From NCBI GenBank assembly GCA_013360195.1, contig JABWCQ010000002.1, positions 312,932 to 376,931 on the forward strand: a DNA stretch of 64,000 nucleotides, written 5' to 3'. Position numbers and translations under genes: made by a program. This DNA is from a bacterium. GTDB lineage: Bacteria; Electryoneota; RPQS01. This document shows positions 55,801 through 63,685 of this stretch, piece after piece (the first letter of the stretch is position 1; each line of letters begins with the position of its first letter). The notes under the pieces were generated by a model. That model was given only the letters and a program-made list of their open reading frames with translations, searched no databases and was not told where the DNA came from.

Positions 55801-57031
55801 GGAGTAAGTCAAGGATATCATCGGAGGAGAGAGACGGATTAACCGAAATCATGAGGCCGGCAACTCCTGCAACAATCGGCGCGGCATAACTCGTCCCGGA
55901 TGTAAAAACCCACTCGCCGCATGTGCCGCCAAGGATTGTCGAAAGGATATCAACTCCCGGCGCCATTATTTCTACTGACGGACCTAGATTCGAGAAGGAT
56001 GCCCGGCGATCGAATCTGTCAGTAGCGCCGACACCTATCACCTCTGGAAAACCTGACGGGTAATGTATGCCGTTGTTGTTTGCATTTCCCGCCGAAGCGA
56101 CAAGAACGACGCCAGCCTCATGAGCAATTGAAATAACCTCCCGCAGCAACGGTGAAGCGACAACATCGCCGAAACTCATGTTGATTATTGAAGCCCCGTT
56201 TGCTGCACCGTACAGGATAGCGGCAGCAACGTCATCCTCCTCAAGAGTACCATTTGCGTTCCCTGCACGAAGGGGCATTATCCGGCAGCTAAAACCTATC
56301 GATGGGAAGCAATCCGGATTGTCAGAAGTTGCTGCTGCACAACCGGAAACATATGTACCATGTCCCATCTCATCCATGGGGTCGTTATCTCGATCGAGAT
56401 AGTCACCGCCTGCGGGCAGGCTGGGAGCGTCCACAAAGTCCCAGCCTATGGTGTCATCAATGAAACCGTTGTTATCGTCATCAACACCATTGTCCGCAAT
56501 CTCTCCACGGTTGTGCCAGATATTTTCTCGAAGATCGCGATGTATGTAATCAACGCCAGTGTCGATAATTCCTATTATGACGTTCGAATCCCCGCGTGTA
56601 ATTTCCCACGCCAGCTCTGCTTCAATTTTGTGTAGCCACCATGCCTCGCCGTAAAGACTGTCTCTCGGAACAAAAGGATCATCCAACGAATGAACAACTT
56701 GATAATGATTATTCAAGGCTGTCCACTCAATTTCGATGTCACTGGAAAGGAGATCTACAGTTTCGGCGATCTCTTCGTTGCTTCGCAAACTAATCAATAC
56801 TATACGTTCGAGTGGATGGGATAGGTGTGAATAGTTTGCGAACGGTACGCTTGCCGTCGCTCCGTCATCAAGGAGATCGTTGACTGTGGATGAAGCCGTG
56901 TAAAGACTTCCGTCTAAAGAAGAATACTGTACAGGTGCACGAAGCTTTACGAATAGTAAGTCAGGCGAGTGAGTCGCGAATACATTGCAGGCGCTTAAGA
57001 CCAACGTTGCGAGAAATCCAAACTGTCTCAA
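52829..57031 (-). CDS. secreted subtilisin-like S8 protease with FG-GAP repeats and T9SS-type tail
   Basis: 1400 residues from TTG 57031, which has GGAGGAG 5 bp upstream. Signal peptide at 1-19. Propeptide to about 120. S8 triad: Asp157 (GIIDTGVDY), His224 (MGHGTYVSG), Ser381 (FTSGTSYAAP), oxyanion Asn316 (SAGNANN). Next, a P/Ig-like region (430-620) and an FG-GAP/VCBS beta-propeller (about 640-985) with Ca-binding repeats DADGDGKIEL, DFDSDGRLDV and DLNCDGVPEL, then fibronectin and Ig-like modules (about 990-1290). The tail (about 1310-1400) contains YVYPNPFKGSG and SGIYLYRIE, the type A sorting domain. Likely cell-surface or secreted. It lies 30 bp after comF in the operon. Confidence 0.94.
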   Translation of the reverse strand: MRQFGFLATLVLSACNVFATHSPDLLFVKLRAPVQYSSLDGSLYTASSTVNDLLDDGATASVPFANYSHLSHPLERIVLISLRSNEEIAETVDLLSSDIEIEWTALNNHYQVVHSLDDPFVPRDSLYGEAWWLHKIEAELAWEITRGDSNVIIGIIDTGVDYIHRDLRENIWHNRGEIADNGVDDDNNGFIDDTIGWDFVDAPSLPAGGDYLDRDNDPMDEMGHGTYVSGCAAATSDNPDCFPSIGFSCRIMPLRAGNANGTLEEDDVAAAILYGAANGASIINMSFGDVVASPLLREVISIAHEAGVVLVASAGNANNNGIHYPSGFPEVIGVGATDRFDRRASFSNLGPSVEIMAPGVDILSTILGGTCGEWVFTSGTSYAAPIVAGVAGLMISVNPSLSSDDILDLLRSTAEDIGIEGWDSSTVNGRVNARRAVERAQFGADAVARISLPRTDTGVRGTIAIIGDAKGTAFSDFTIDAGYGENPRTWQRVTSSSSRVSNDTLAILNAPNTDTVLVVRLTVRATTGSQSVDMAHLYVQNAPPVIDSVVSRTVLDGPGYGQQVIAWSNQFSRATLLMTNSAGDSVREDFGYVGKDHVAVISQSRYTGEWQAVLQVTNLIGEFARTAPFAYNSTENSIRPYFFNSRDTNLPHGIVCSQVSDYDCDGFLEIWLLPVDNLNTVDTLESFEWNGTQFVETENTYGPHIPQVIGDADGDGKIELAARRGIESRIWEQTDSCSILNNLVFQSPDFYTEFVISKYVVIDSTSGRSDILARTNIGNSSRMALFRVSSDFSLTIRDTLANISTGLNSMGPPGSAVGDFDSDGRLDVVYGDYDGDIIWNEWTGSEMLPVWTTRLRQNDATAWLEAGDLNCDGVPELIAGCRSNTGPSSESQRLLSGWDYYVFAANGDNSLIAVDSVAILGNENVSFNPASVKCADVYSDGCDDLLISSYPDYYIFYWNDSSGGLEVKWYSFPSEAGAMTVADIDGNGLPEILASNGDVQVRIEDAVTQSNAPFPPVLSGIPQDETTLHLEWTAVPGAVHYEVYASEGNAPYELISVTTSTSFDWTAADIDIEYQVAVATYDTSFAQPISVYSNVLRLTPNHPPTVQDTAVQVSPSVVFVQFSEQMGASVFVQGNWRLLDGTMPSVISGSEGARRVYLSFDTPFEPGQYTLQLGRISDIQGTPLPEAEKRVSFTIENIDVARPYVVAHSLVDAPVGREVEIVFSEPLEVDSVLPSKFRIIDPRRDNVPYNAQTVQSVTSDGLRFRVRLDERYPVGAVGHRVYIEIAPIASTRGGYLEETTIQISQSAQDLDNAYVYPNPFKGSGAFGSTGVFFAALPVDASIRIYSLQGKLIRKLEHKSASGHEEWDLLTEDGQTVASGIYLYRIEANGQEKLGKLAVIR

Positions 57032-57061
57032 GTATACTCCTCCGTTTTCAGAACACGTGGG

Positions 57062-57727
57062 CTATTCTGCCCGCGCAAAGGCCAGAACTCGAACCTCAGC
57101 AATACCACTTTCCTTCAAAACTCGAGCGCACTCGGCGACCGTTGCGCCCGTAGTTACGACATCGTCAACAAGCAATACTGATTTCGGTGTTTCTCCTTTA
57201 TGCGAGTATCTGAATGCATTCCTCACATTCTCAGCTCGCTGTCGAAATCCTTGCCCGCTTTGAGCAGGAGTATTCTTAACACGCTTCAAAAGAACTTGTA
57301 CTTCCAAGCCCGTTCGTTTTGAGAGTTCTTGACAAAGCAGCATACTTTGATTGTACGATCGATCTCCGTGTCTCAGCCAATGAAGGGGAACGGGCGTCAA
57401 TATGTCGTCGCTGTCGATGAAGCCGCTCGGCAGTGTCCTGACTAGGAAGTCAACCATCTTCGGAACTAACGATGTGTGACCGTCAAACTTCATTGCGTGC
57501 ACAATTTCTCGAGTTATGCCGGCCTCATGGAATGCAAAGCCTGCATGCAAGCGGTCAACGTGCTTTGGCAGCTTTTCCTTGGCATCTTTTTCAATCCGCG
57601 GCAGATCCGCCCAGCATGCGTCGCAAAAGAGAATTGACGAAACATGCATCGGTCTTGAACAGTTCAGACACTGGGCAGGATAGATCAAGGACCAAAAAGG
57701 CCATTCTCTGAGTTTCCCGATTCTCAT
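57062..57727 (-). CDS. comF: ComF family phosphoribosyltransferase-like protein
   Basis: 221 residues. Zinc-finger-like CLNC ... CDAC near the N-terminus (about 20-40). The PRPP-binding motif VLLVDDVVTTGATV is at about 187-200. ComF proteins take part in natural transformation in some bacteria (ssDNA handling) and are otherwise poorly understood. The start ATG overlaps the lon stop (TGATG). No other competence genes lie in the window. Confidence 0.93.
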   Translation of the reverse strand: MRIGKLREWPFWSLIYPAQCLNCSRPMHVSSILFCDACWADLPRIEKDAKEKLPKHVDRLHAGFAFHEAGITREIVHAMKFDGHTSLVPKMVDFLVRTLPSGFIDSDDILTPVPLHWLRHGDRSYNQSMLLCQELSKRTGLEVQVLLKRVKNTPAQSGQGFRQRAENVRNAFRYSHKGETPKSVLLVDDVVTTGATVAECARVLKESGIAEVRVLAFARAE

Positions 57728-60129
57728 CAGTTTTCCGACCGCTGTCTGCCTTTTGTGATTGGCTTCAACGTAAGTTTCAAGGCTTGGTCGAGGTCATGAA
57801 CGAAATGGAATTTCAGCCTGGACTTAATGTGCTCAGGAACATAGAAAAGGTCCTTTTCGTTAGCCTTTGGCATTACTATCGTAGAGATACCGCGCCGGGC
57901 TGCAGCAACAATCTTTTCTCGAATTCCACCGACCGGCAATATGTTACCTGTAAGGGTAATTTCGCCGGTCATGCACATGTCGTTGCGAACAGCCTTTTTT
58001 GAAAGGAGTGACGCCAGTGACGAAGCTAACGCAATTCCGGCACTCGGTCCCTCTTTAGGCTGTGCGCCTTCAGGAACATGCAGATGAACATCAAACTTCA
58101 CAAAACTCTCTTCGGAGATTCCCATTTCCACCGAGTGGGCACGAAGGTAAGACAATGCGATTTGAGCAGACTCTTTCATAACCTCTCCCAGCTGACCGGT
58201 CACTTGAAGCTTGCCGGAACCGGGCATCGAGGTCGACTCAATCACCAGAATCTCTCCACCAACAGGCGTCCAGGCTAATCCAAGTGAAACACCGATTTGA
58301 GGCGATTCCGGCAATCCATCCTCCGCAAACGGTGCGGGGCCTAAATACTGTGATACAGACTTTGACGTTATGGTTACGCGTCGTCGCTTGCCCTCAGCGA
58401 CACTTCGGGCAATCTTTCGACATATAGCTCCAATCTTCTGCTCAAGCTTTCGTACCCCCGCCTCTCGCGTGTATCCTCTGATAATTGCACGCATTCCATC
58501 TTCATTAATTGTCAAGTTACTCGTCTTCAGGCCCGCTTCTTCAATTTGACGGGGCAAAAGGTACCGTATTCCGATTTGTACCTTCTCATCAGTAATGTAA
58601 CTTGGAATTTCGATAATCTCCATGCGGTCGCGCAATGGACCTGGTATAAGCCCGATGTCATTAGCGGTTGTAATGAAGAAAACTGACGAGAGATCGAATT
58701 CAACATCCAAATAGTGATCGGAAAATGTGAAATTTTGAGCCGGATCTAAGACTTCAAGCAGGGCAGATGCAGGATCTCCTCTAAAATCCATTCCCAGCTT
58801 GTCAATCTCGTCAAGCATGATCACCGGGTTCTTGACGCCGACACGTCTGATCGATTGTATGATTCTTCCCGGCATGGCTCCAACATATGTGCGACGGTGT
58901 CCGCGGATTTCCGCTTCATCGCGTACTCCGCCGAGACTCATCCTAACAAACTCACGATTCATCGACCTGGCGATTGAACGTCCCAGCGATGTCTTTCCAA
59001 CTCCTGGTGGTCCGGCAAAACACAGGATGGGTCCGCGATTATCATGCTTCAGTTTTCTGACAGCAAGAAACTCGAGAATCCTGGTCTTCACTTCATTAAG
59101 CCCGTAATGATCCTCATCAAGCTCCCGTTCAGCCTGCAAGAGATTCAATTCGTCAACAGAGGCCTTGCTCCATGGTAAACTTACAAGCCATTCAATATAG
59201 GTCCTGGAAACGGAATATTCCGCTGAAGAAACCGACATAACGCGCATGCGGTCAAGTTCCTTCTTTGCGGCCTCGGCAGCGTGAGCGGGCATTGCCGCTT
59301 CGACAATCCTCTTTTCGAAATCAGAAATCTCAGCGCTCGTCTCGCTTTCTTCGCCAAGTTCGCGCTTAATGGCCTTCAACTGTTCACGCAGGTAGTACTC
59401 TTTCTGATTCGATTCAAGTTCCTTTTCGACTTTGCCTCGAATTTCAGTTCCGATTTTCAGCAATTCCAGTTCGCGAGACAAATGAGTTGCCACCAATGCG
59501 AGCCTGGACTCAAGCGGATTCTCCTCTAGAATCTGTTGCTTTTCGCCGATGGACAGATTCAGATTTGATGCAACGATGTCAGCCAGTGCACCGGGATCCG
59601 CGATGTTATGCACAGCAATACGAACTTCGTCCGGTAATGCGTTTTCTTCAGCATATTTTGAAAAGTCACCTACGATAGTACGGGTCAGTCCTTCAATCTG
59701 GATTGTGCTTTCACGCGGAATAGGTAAAGGCTGAATTTTCACTTGAAGATATGGATCCGTCTTCAGAATCTCAAGACGTTTGACACGCACCATTCCTTGA
59801 ATTAGGACACGAATTGAGTCATCCGGCATCCTGAACATCTTCATGATATGCGCCGCTGTACCGACCGAGTAGAACTGATCCTCAGGTTTATCACTGCGCG
59901 GCGACTGCGCGCGCGAAAATGCCGCCACAACGCGGTGACTTGCCAATGCGTCATTGATCATCGTGATCATGGCCGGAGACGAGATGGCTAGAGGCACAAT
60001 CGTATTGGGAAACACCAGGACGTCGTTTAACAGCAGCGCCGGACAATGCTCAGGAATCCTGATCGGACCTTCCCCCCCATTGCCCGATTGACTTTTTGAC
60101 TGACTTGTATTTTGTTCTGAATTGCTCAT
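57727..60129 (-). CDS. lon: ATP-dependent Lon protease
   Basis: 800 residues from ATG 60129, chosen because GAGGA lies 6 bp upstream and the ATG overlaps the hsp20 stop (ATGA); ATG 60135 is an alternative. N-terminal LAN domain (about 27-220), coiled coil, AAA+ with Walker A GPPGVGKT (Lys379) and Walker B MLDEID (439-443), then the protease domain with Ser696 (KEGPSAGIAL) and Lys739 (GGIREKIVAA). It degrades misfolded and regulatory proteins in the cytoplasm. Preceded by hsp20, so heat-shock control is plausible. Confidence 0.98.
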   Translation of the reverse strand: MSNSEQNTSQSKSQSGNGGEGPIRIPEHCPALLLNDVLVFPNTIVPLAISSPAMITMINDALASHRVVAAFSRAQSPRSDKPEDQFYSVGTAAHIMKMFRMPDDSIRVLIQGMVRVKRLEILKTDPYLQVKIQPLPIPRESTIQIEGLTRTIVGDFSKYAEENALPDEVRIAVHNIADPGALADIVASNLNLSIGEKQQILEENPLESRLALVATHLSRELELLKIGTEIRGKVEKELESNQKEYYLREQLKAIKRELGEESETSAEISDFEKRIVEAAMPAHAAEAAKKELDRMRVMSVSSAEYSVSRTYIEWLVSLPWSKASVDELNLLQAERELDEDHYGLNEVKTRILEFLAVRKLKHDNRGPILCFAGPPGVGKTSLGRSIARSMNREFVRMSLGGVRDEAEIRGHRRTYVGAMPGRIIQSIRRVGVKNPVIMLDEIDKLGMDFRGDPASALLEVLDPAQNFTFSDHYLDVEFDLSSVFFITTANDIGLIPGPLRDRMEIIEIPSYITDEKVQIGIRYLLPRQIEEAGLKTSNLTINEDGMRAIIRGYTREAGVRKLEQKIGAICRKIARSVAEGKRRRVTITSKSVSQYLGPAPFAEDGLPESPQIGVSLGLAWTPVGGEILVIESTSMPGSGKLQVTGQLGEVMKESAQIALSYLRAHSVEMGISEESFVKFDVHLHVPEGAQPKEGPSAGIALASSLASLLSKKAVRNDMCMTGEITLTGNILPVGGIREKIVAAARRGISTIVMPKANEKDLFYVPEHIKSRLKFHFVHDLDQALKLTLKPITKGRQRSEN

Positions 60130-60596
60130 GACCATTCCTCAGGGAATTGCGCCTTGCGGCAAGAGACTGCCCATTCCCGGGAGACCCAGGGAATCTCAAT
60201 TCGCAATACGCCGAGCTCGGCAGAGACTTGAGTCTTCTGAGTATCGAGCCCCTCCGGCAGTGATATCACCCGTTCAAAGTTTCCGCGAGAAATTTCGACA
60301 TGAAAGAATTCACGTCGTCCCGCAATCTCTGCGTCACGTCTTGATCCTTGAACACGAACCCATTTGGCTCCAAATTCAAATCGAATTTCCTCGGGCAGGA
60401 CTCCTGGAACGTGGATCTCAATAACAACTCGCTGGTCATTTCCGTACACGTCTACCGCCGGAATCCACTGCGCCCGTTCACCCCAGGGCAAGGGTCTGTT
60501 GCCGTGTTCAACACGGATATATTCGAATCGGAAGGTTCTGGAGTGTTCGTCATCCGAATCTGCAAGACGTAGCCGAATTCTGCCATTCTGAATCAT
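60126..60596 (-). CDS. small heat-shock protein (Hsp20/alpha-crystallin family)
   Basis: 156 residues. Alpha-crystallin domain about 45-135: PAVDVYGNDQRVVIEIHVPG and, near the end, SAELGVLRIEIPW, the A-x-x-x-G-V-L motif. The C-terminus lacks an obvious I-x-I/V tail. It holds unfolding proteins for DnaK/ClpB. AAAAGGAG precedes the ATG. It is first gene of the operon hsp20-lon-comF-S8-coaE-S9; the palindrome-rich gap at 60675-60714 may control it. Confidence 0.93.
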   Translation of the reverse strand: MIQNGRIRLRLADSDDEHSRTFRFEYIRVEHGNRPLPWGERAQWIPAVDVYGNDQRVVIEIHVPGVLPEEIRFEFGAKWVRVQGSRRDAEIAGRREFFHVEISRGNFERVISLPEGLDTQKTQVSAELGVLRIEIPWVSREWAVSCRKAQFPEEWS

Positions 60597-60674
60597 GTCT
60601 GCTCCTTTTCGAGGAACGATTCTGACTCGATAGTAATCATATAATTGATTTTATTTGGTTTAGACGAAATAATC

Positions 60675-60714
60675 CTTGACTTTAAATATATCCAATATTG
60701 GTCTAAAGGTCAAG
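60675..60714. promoter_or_regulatory. nested palindromes between divergent hsp20 and nuclease-like genes
   Basis: Outer arms CTTGAC-TTTA (60675-60684) and TAAA-G-GTCAAG (60704-60714) are inverted copies with one bulged G. A perfect 10-bp palindrome CCAATATTGG (60692-60701) sits almost at the same centre. Candidate operator; not linked to any known factor. Confidence 0.45.
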
Positions 60715-60739
60715 TAATTTATTGGCTTAGAGTGAACAC

Positions 60740-60768
60740 TTGCAATCCCGTAACTTGTGTAGTAAATT
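60740..60768 (+). promoter_or_regulatory. sigma70-like promoter for the gene at 60794
   Basis: -35 TTGCAA (60740-60745), 17-bp spacer, -10 TAAATT (60763-60768), leader about 20 nt. Confidence 0.5.
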
Positions 60769-60793
60769 ACCTGTTTGGAGCAGATGACAAAAA

Positions 60794-63379
60794 ATGAACT
60801 CGACGCGAATGGACATTGTAAAGACATCGATAGTAGCCATGTTCGTTGTTTTGGGGCAACTTGAAACAGCCTTGGCACAGACATTTGACACAGTTCGAGT
60901 GGCGACCTATAATGTACTGAACTATCCCGGCAGTACTTCGGCAGCACGGAACCCCGAATTCAGAATGATTTTGCGTGCAATTGACCCGGATGTTCTGATA
61001 GTTCAAGAAATGCAGTCAAGCAGTGGATTGAACGAGTTTCTGAATCAGGTCTTGAACTTCGGACAACCGGGCTTATACAGCGCAGCGCTATTCGATGATG
61101 GGCCAGACTCCGATAATGGTCTATTCTACAAGTCATCAAGGGTGTCGCTTCAAGGGCAAGTCACACTATCGACTCAATTGCGGGATATAAACGGGTACAT
61201 CCTCCGCCCTGCAGGAGTCGCTTCAGACACCCTCGATTTTCGAGTATACTCCGCGCATTTCAAAGCAAGTCAGGGATTTGAATCAGATCGATTGGCGGAG
61301 GCAACTATTGTGCGCAATCATCTGAACTCTCTTGGGCCAGGACACTACATTTTTGGCGGTGATTTGAATCTTTACACAAGCAGCGAGCCTGCCTACGACT
61401 TGCTTCTAGCGAACCAAGCGGATAACGACGGGCGGCTGTACGACATTCAAAACTCACCGGGCTCATGGCATGACAATGCGAATTTCGCGTCTGTACATAC
61501 TCAGTCGCCGCGCTTAACGGATTTAGGTGACGGAGGGTCAACCGGAGGCCTCGACGATCGTTTTGATTTCCTCTTGCCGACCTATCAGTTTCAGAGTTTC
61601 CCGTCGTGGCAGGTCGTTGCCGGCAGCTATACCGTCTTTGGAAACGACGGAGCCCACTTTGGTCAATCAGTGAACAACGGCACGAACTTCGCGGTTCCCG
61701 ATAGTATTGCAGACGCTCTTCATGTATCGTCCGACCACTTGCCTGTCTTTGTTGATATCGTAAGACAAGTCTCCGCACCTCCGTCGGTAAGTCTGATTCA
61801 GCCCAATGGTGGACAGAGCTACGGAGAAGGCGATTCCATACAAGTGCTGTGGAACAGTCAAAACTACTCAGGACTGGTATCCTTATCATTAAGCCGCACA
61901 GGCGCAAGCGGAACTTATGAGACTATTGCTGACTTGACAGCTAACGATGGACAGTTTACATGGGTTGTATCTGGCGCCCCAACGAATCAAGCAAGGATCA
62001 AAGTCGTGCTTTCCGATTCGCCTGCGATATTCGACGTATCAGACAGCGACTTTGCAATTTTCGACCGGGATCTCGCAGTGTTCACTCCGGCTGCGGGAGA
62101 TTCAGTGTCCATCGGTTCTATACTGGACATCCAATGGACTGCTGTCAACGTTAGCGGTAATGTTCGCATTGAACTCAAGCGATCACCGTCTACACCTGGA
62201 TGGGAATTGCTTTCCTCGTCAACTCCAAACTCGGGCTATTTCGGATGGATTGCAACGATGCCAGCCTCGGACTCGGCAATCGTACGAGTAGTTTCTGTGG
62301 CAGCCCAGTCCGTGGGCGACAGCTCTGGCATGTTTAAGATTCGGGACAATTCAGCGAACACGCCTCCTGTAATTCTACATAATCAAGTTTGTGATGCTGT
62401 CCCGGGAATTTCCAATTTCTTTTGCCATGTACAGGACGACGGAGATCATGACTTGCCTGCATTATTAATCTCCGCTGACGGCTTTGGTTCGTTGGATAGT
62501 GTAACTCTGCTACCCTCATCGCCTGAAGGATTCGCGGTAGGAATTTCATTGGACATTGGAATATATGAGTATTTCCTTCGAGTCACTGACGCCAATGGTC
62601 TATCATCGCAGACGGATACTTTCACTTTTGCAGTAACCGAGGAGTGTATCATTGAACTTGCTTATGACGATGGTTCGGCCGAGTCATATCAATGGTCCCC
62701 GGATGTCGGGATGTCATGGGCAGTTCGATTTTCGCCAACCTCATTTCCGTTCGTGTTATGCGCTGCAGAAATCGCGATATCCGCCGCCAGACCGGACTCT
62801 TTGCACGGCGAGATGGTGGTCGCTGTCCTGGATATCAATGGCATTGGAGGCTTGCCGGGTGATACCATCGGTGTTCGAACAACCGGGACACTTCCCAATT
62901 TTCCAGATGGACTGGGGCATCAGGGATTGACTTGGGGACGCTACGCCTTAACAGGATTGGAGTTTGAACCAATTGTGGTAAACTCGGATTTCTACTTAGC
63001 GGTGAGTCAGGCCCGGTGTGCATTTGGCTTGGATACGAGTTCGACAGTCCATAGCCGTTCTTTCTTGTGGGACTCTTGTGAAAACATGTGGTTACAGGAA
63101 GGTGCTGGCCATGGAAATACGAGGACAGGTAATCGAATGATCAGGGCAACCGGGTACTCACTTCTCCCGCCTGACTTAGTGATCCGAGCCTCAGGCAATG
63201 ATATCGTGTTGCATTGGTCCCACACGGGTGCCTCAGAATACCGGATTTTCAAGTCGTTTTCGCCCTTGATCCCGCTCGACCAACCAGTGGCGACAACTGG
63301 TGACTCGACATGGACAGACGTGGGGGTCCTGCAGAGCCACACGACCGCATTCTACGTTGTGACTTCAGCGTTGCCCTAG
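60794..63379 (+). CDS. secreted endonuclease/exonuclease/phosphatase-fold protein with Ig and FN3 modules
   Basis: 861 residues. Signal peptide at 1-29 (VAMFVVLGQLETALAQ). EEP domain about 33-315: VRVATYNVLNYPG, DVLIVQEMQ, GGDLNLYTS, DRFDFLLP and the terminal SSDHLPVFVDI with catalytic-type Asp-His. Two PNGGQ/AAGDS Ig-like modules follow (about 335-520). The DDGSAESYQW ... MSWAVRF domain (about 615-790) and the terminal module (IVLHW ... YRIFKS) match those at the end of the C25 protease at 26113. No YPNPF tail. It could be an extracellular DNase, phosphatase or lipid phosphodiesterase; the sequence does not decide. GGAG lies 13 bp upstream, a little far. Confidence 0.85.
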   Translation: MNSTRMDIVKTSIVAMFVVLGQLETALAQTFDTVRVATYNVLNYPGSTSAARNPEFRMILRAIDPDVLIVQEMQSSSGLNEFLNQVLNFGQPGLYSAALFDDGPDSDNGLFYKSSRVSLQGQVTLSTQLRDINGYILRPAGVASDTLDFRVYSAHFKASQGFESDRLAEATIVRNHLNSLGPGHYIFGGDLNLYTSSEPAYDLLLANQADNDGRLYDIQNSPGSWHDNANFASVHTQSPRLTDLGDGGSTGGLDDRFDFLLPTYQFQSFPSWQVVAGSYTVFGNDGAHFGQSVNNGTNFAVPDSIADALHVSSDHLPVFVDIVRQVSAPPSVSLIQPNGGQSYGEGDSIQVLWNSQNYSGLVSLSLSRTGASGTYETIADLTANDGQFTWVVSGAPTNQARIKVVLSDSPAIFDVSDSDFAIFDRDLAVFTPAAGDSVSIGSILDIQWTAVNVSGNVRIELKRSPSTPGWELLSSSTPNSGYFGWIATMPASDSAIVRVVSVAAQSVGDSSGMFKIRDNSANTPPVILHNQVCDAVPGISNFFCHVQDDGDHDLPALLISADGFGSLDSVTLLPSSPEGFAVGISLDIGIYEYFLRVTDANGLSSQTDTFTFAVTEECIIELAYDDGSAESYQWSPDVGMSWAVRFSPTSFPFVLCAAEIAISAARPDSLHGEMVVAVLDINGIGGLPGDTIGVRTTGTLPNFPDGLGHQGLTWGRYALTGLEFEPIVVNSDFYLAVSQARCAFGLDTSSTVHSRSFLWDSCENMWLQEGAGHGNTRTGNRMIRATGYSLLPPDLVIRASGNDIVLHWSHTGASEYRIFKSFSPLIPLDQPVATTGDSTWTDVGVLQSHTTAFYVVTSALP

Positions 63380-63383
63380 GCAC

Positions 63384-63412
63384 TTGAAATTCCCATGAAT
63401 AGTTGCTTAATT
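63384..63412 (+). promoter_or_regulatory. possible promoter for the tatA-like gene
   Basis: -35 TTGAAA (63384-63389), 17-bp spacer, -10 TTAATT (63407-63412). Confidence 0.3.
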
Positions 63413-63447
63413 AGCATTAACTAACAACATACCCGACAGGAACACAC

Positions 63448-63606
63448 ATGAAGTTCGGATGGGTCGAGATACTTTTGATAATGGCGATTGTTCTGCTTCT
63501 TTTCGGTGGAAAGAGAATACCCGAACTGATGCGGGGTCTTGGCCGTGGTGCTCGCGAGTTCAAGGAAGGTCTTCATGGCGAGGGCAATGATCCGAAGAAA
63601 CCGTGA
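63448..63606 (+). CDS. tatA: TatA/E-like twin-arginine translocase subunit
   Basis: 52 residues, too short for common ORF cut-offs. [19 protein letters not shown] is the single membrane helix, followed by the family signature [20 protein letters not shown] (hinge plus amphipathic helix) and a short charged tail. TatA-type subunits form the channel that moves folded proteins across the inner membrane. The ATG is preceded by AGGA. tatC is not in the window. The length is at the low end for TatA, but the sequence matches well. Confidence 0.88.
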   Translation: MKFGWVEILLIMAIVLLLFGGKRIPELMRGLGRGAREFKEGLHGEGNDPKKP

Positions 63607-63627
63607 GTGGTTTTGCTGATGCAATCC

Positions 63628-63656
63628 TTGACTTCTGTTCAACGGATGGTTATATT
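63628..63656 (+). promoter_or_regulatory. promoter for the MerR-receiver gene
   Basis: -35 TTGACT (63628-63633), exactly 17-bp spacer, -10 TATATT (63651-63656), leader about 23 nt. Confidence 0.65.
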
Positions 63657-63660
63657 ACTT

Positions 63661-63677
63661 ACTATAACTAATATAGT
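63661..63677. promoter_or_regulatory. palindrome at the transcription start of the MerR-receiver gene
   Basis: ACTATA (63661-63666) and TATAGT (63672-63677) form a perfect inverted repeat around 5 nt, covering the predicted start site (about 63663) and ending 8 bp before the ATG. Candidate operator, possibly autoregulatory. Confidence 0.45.
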
Positions 63678-63685
63678 GAGGTCCT

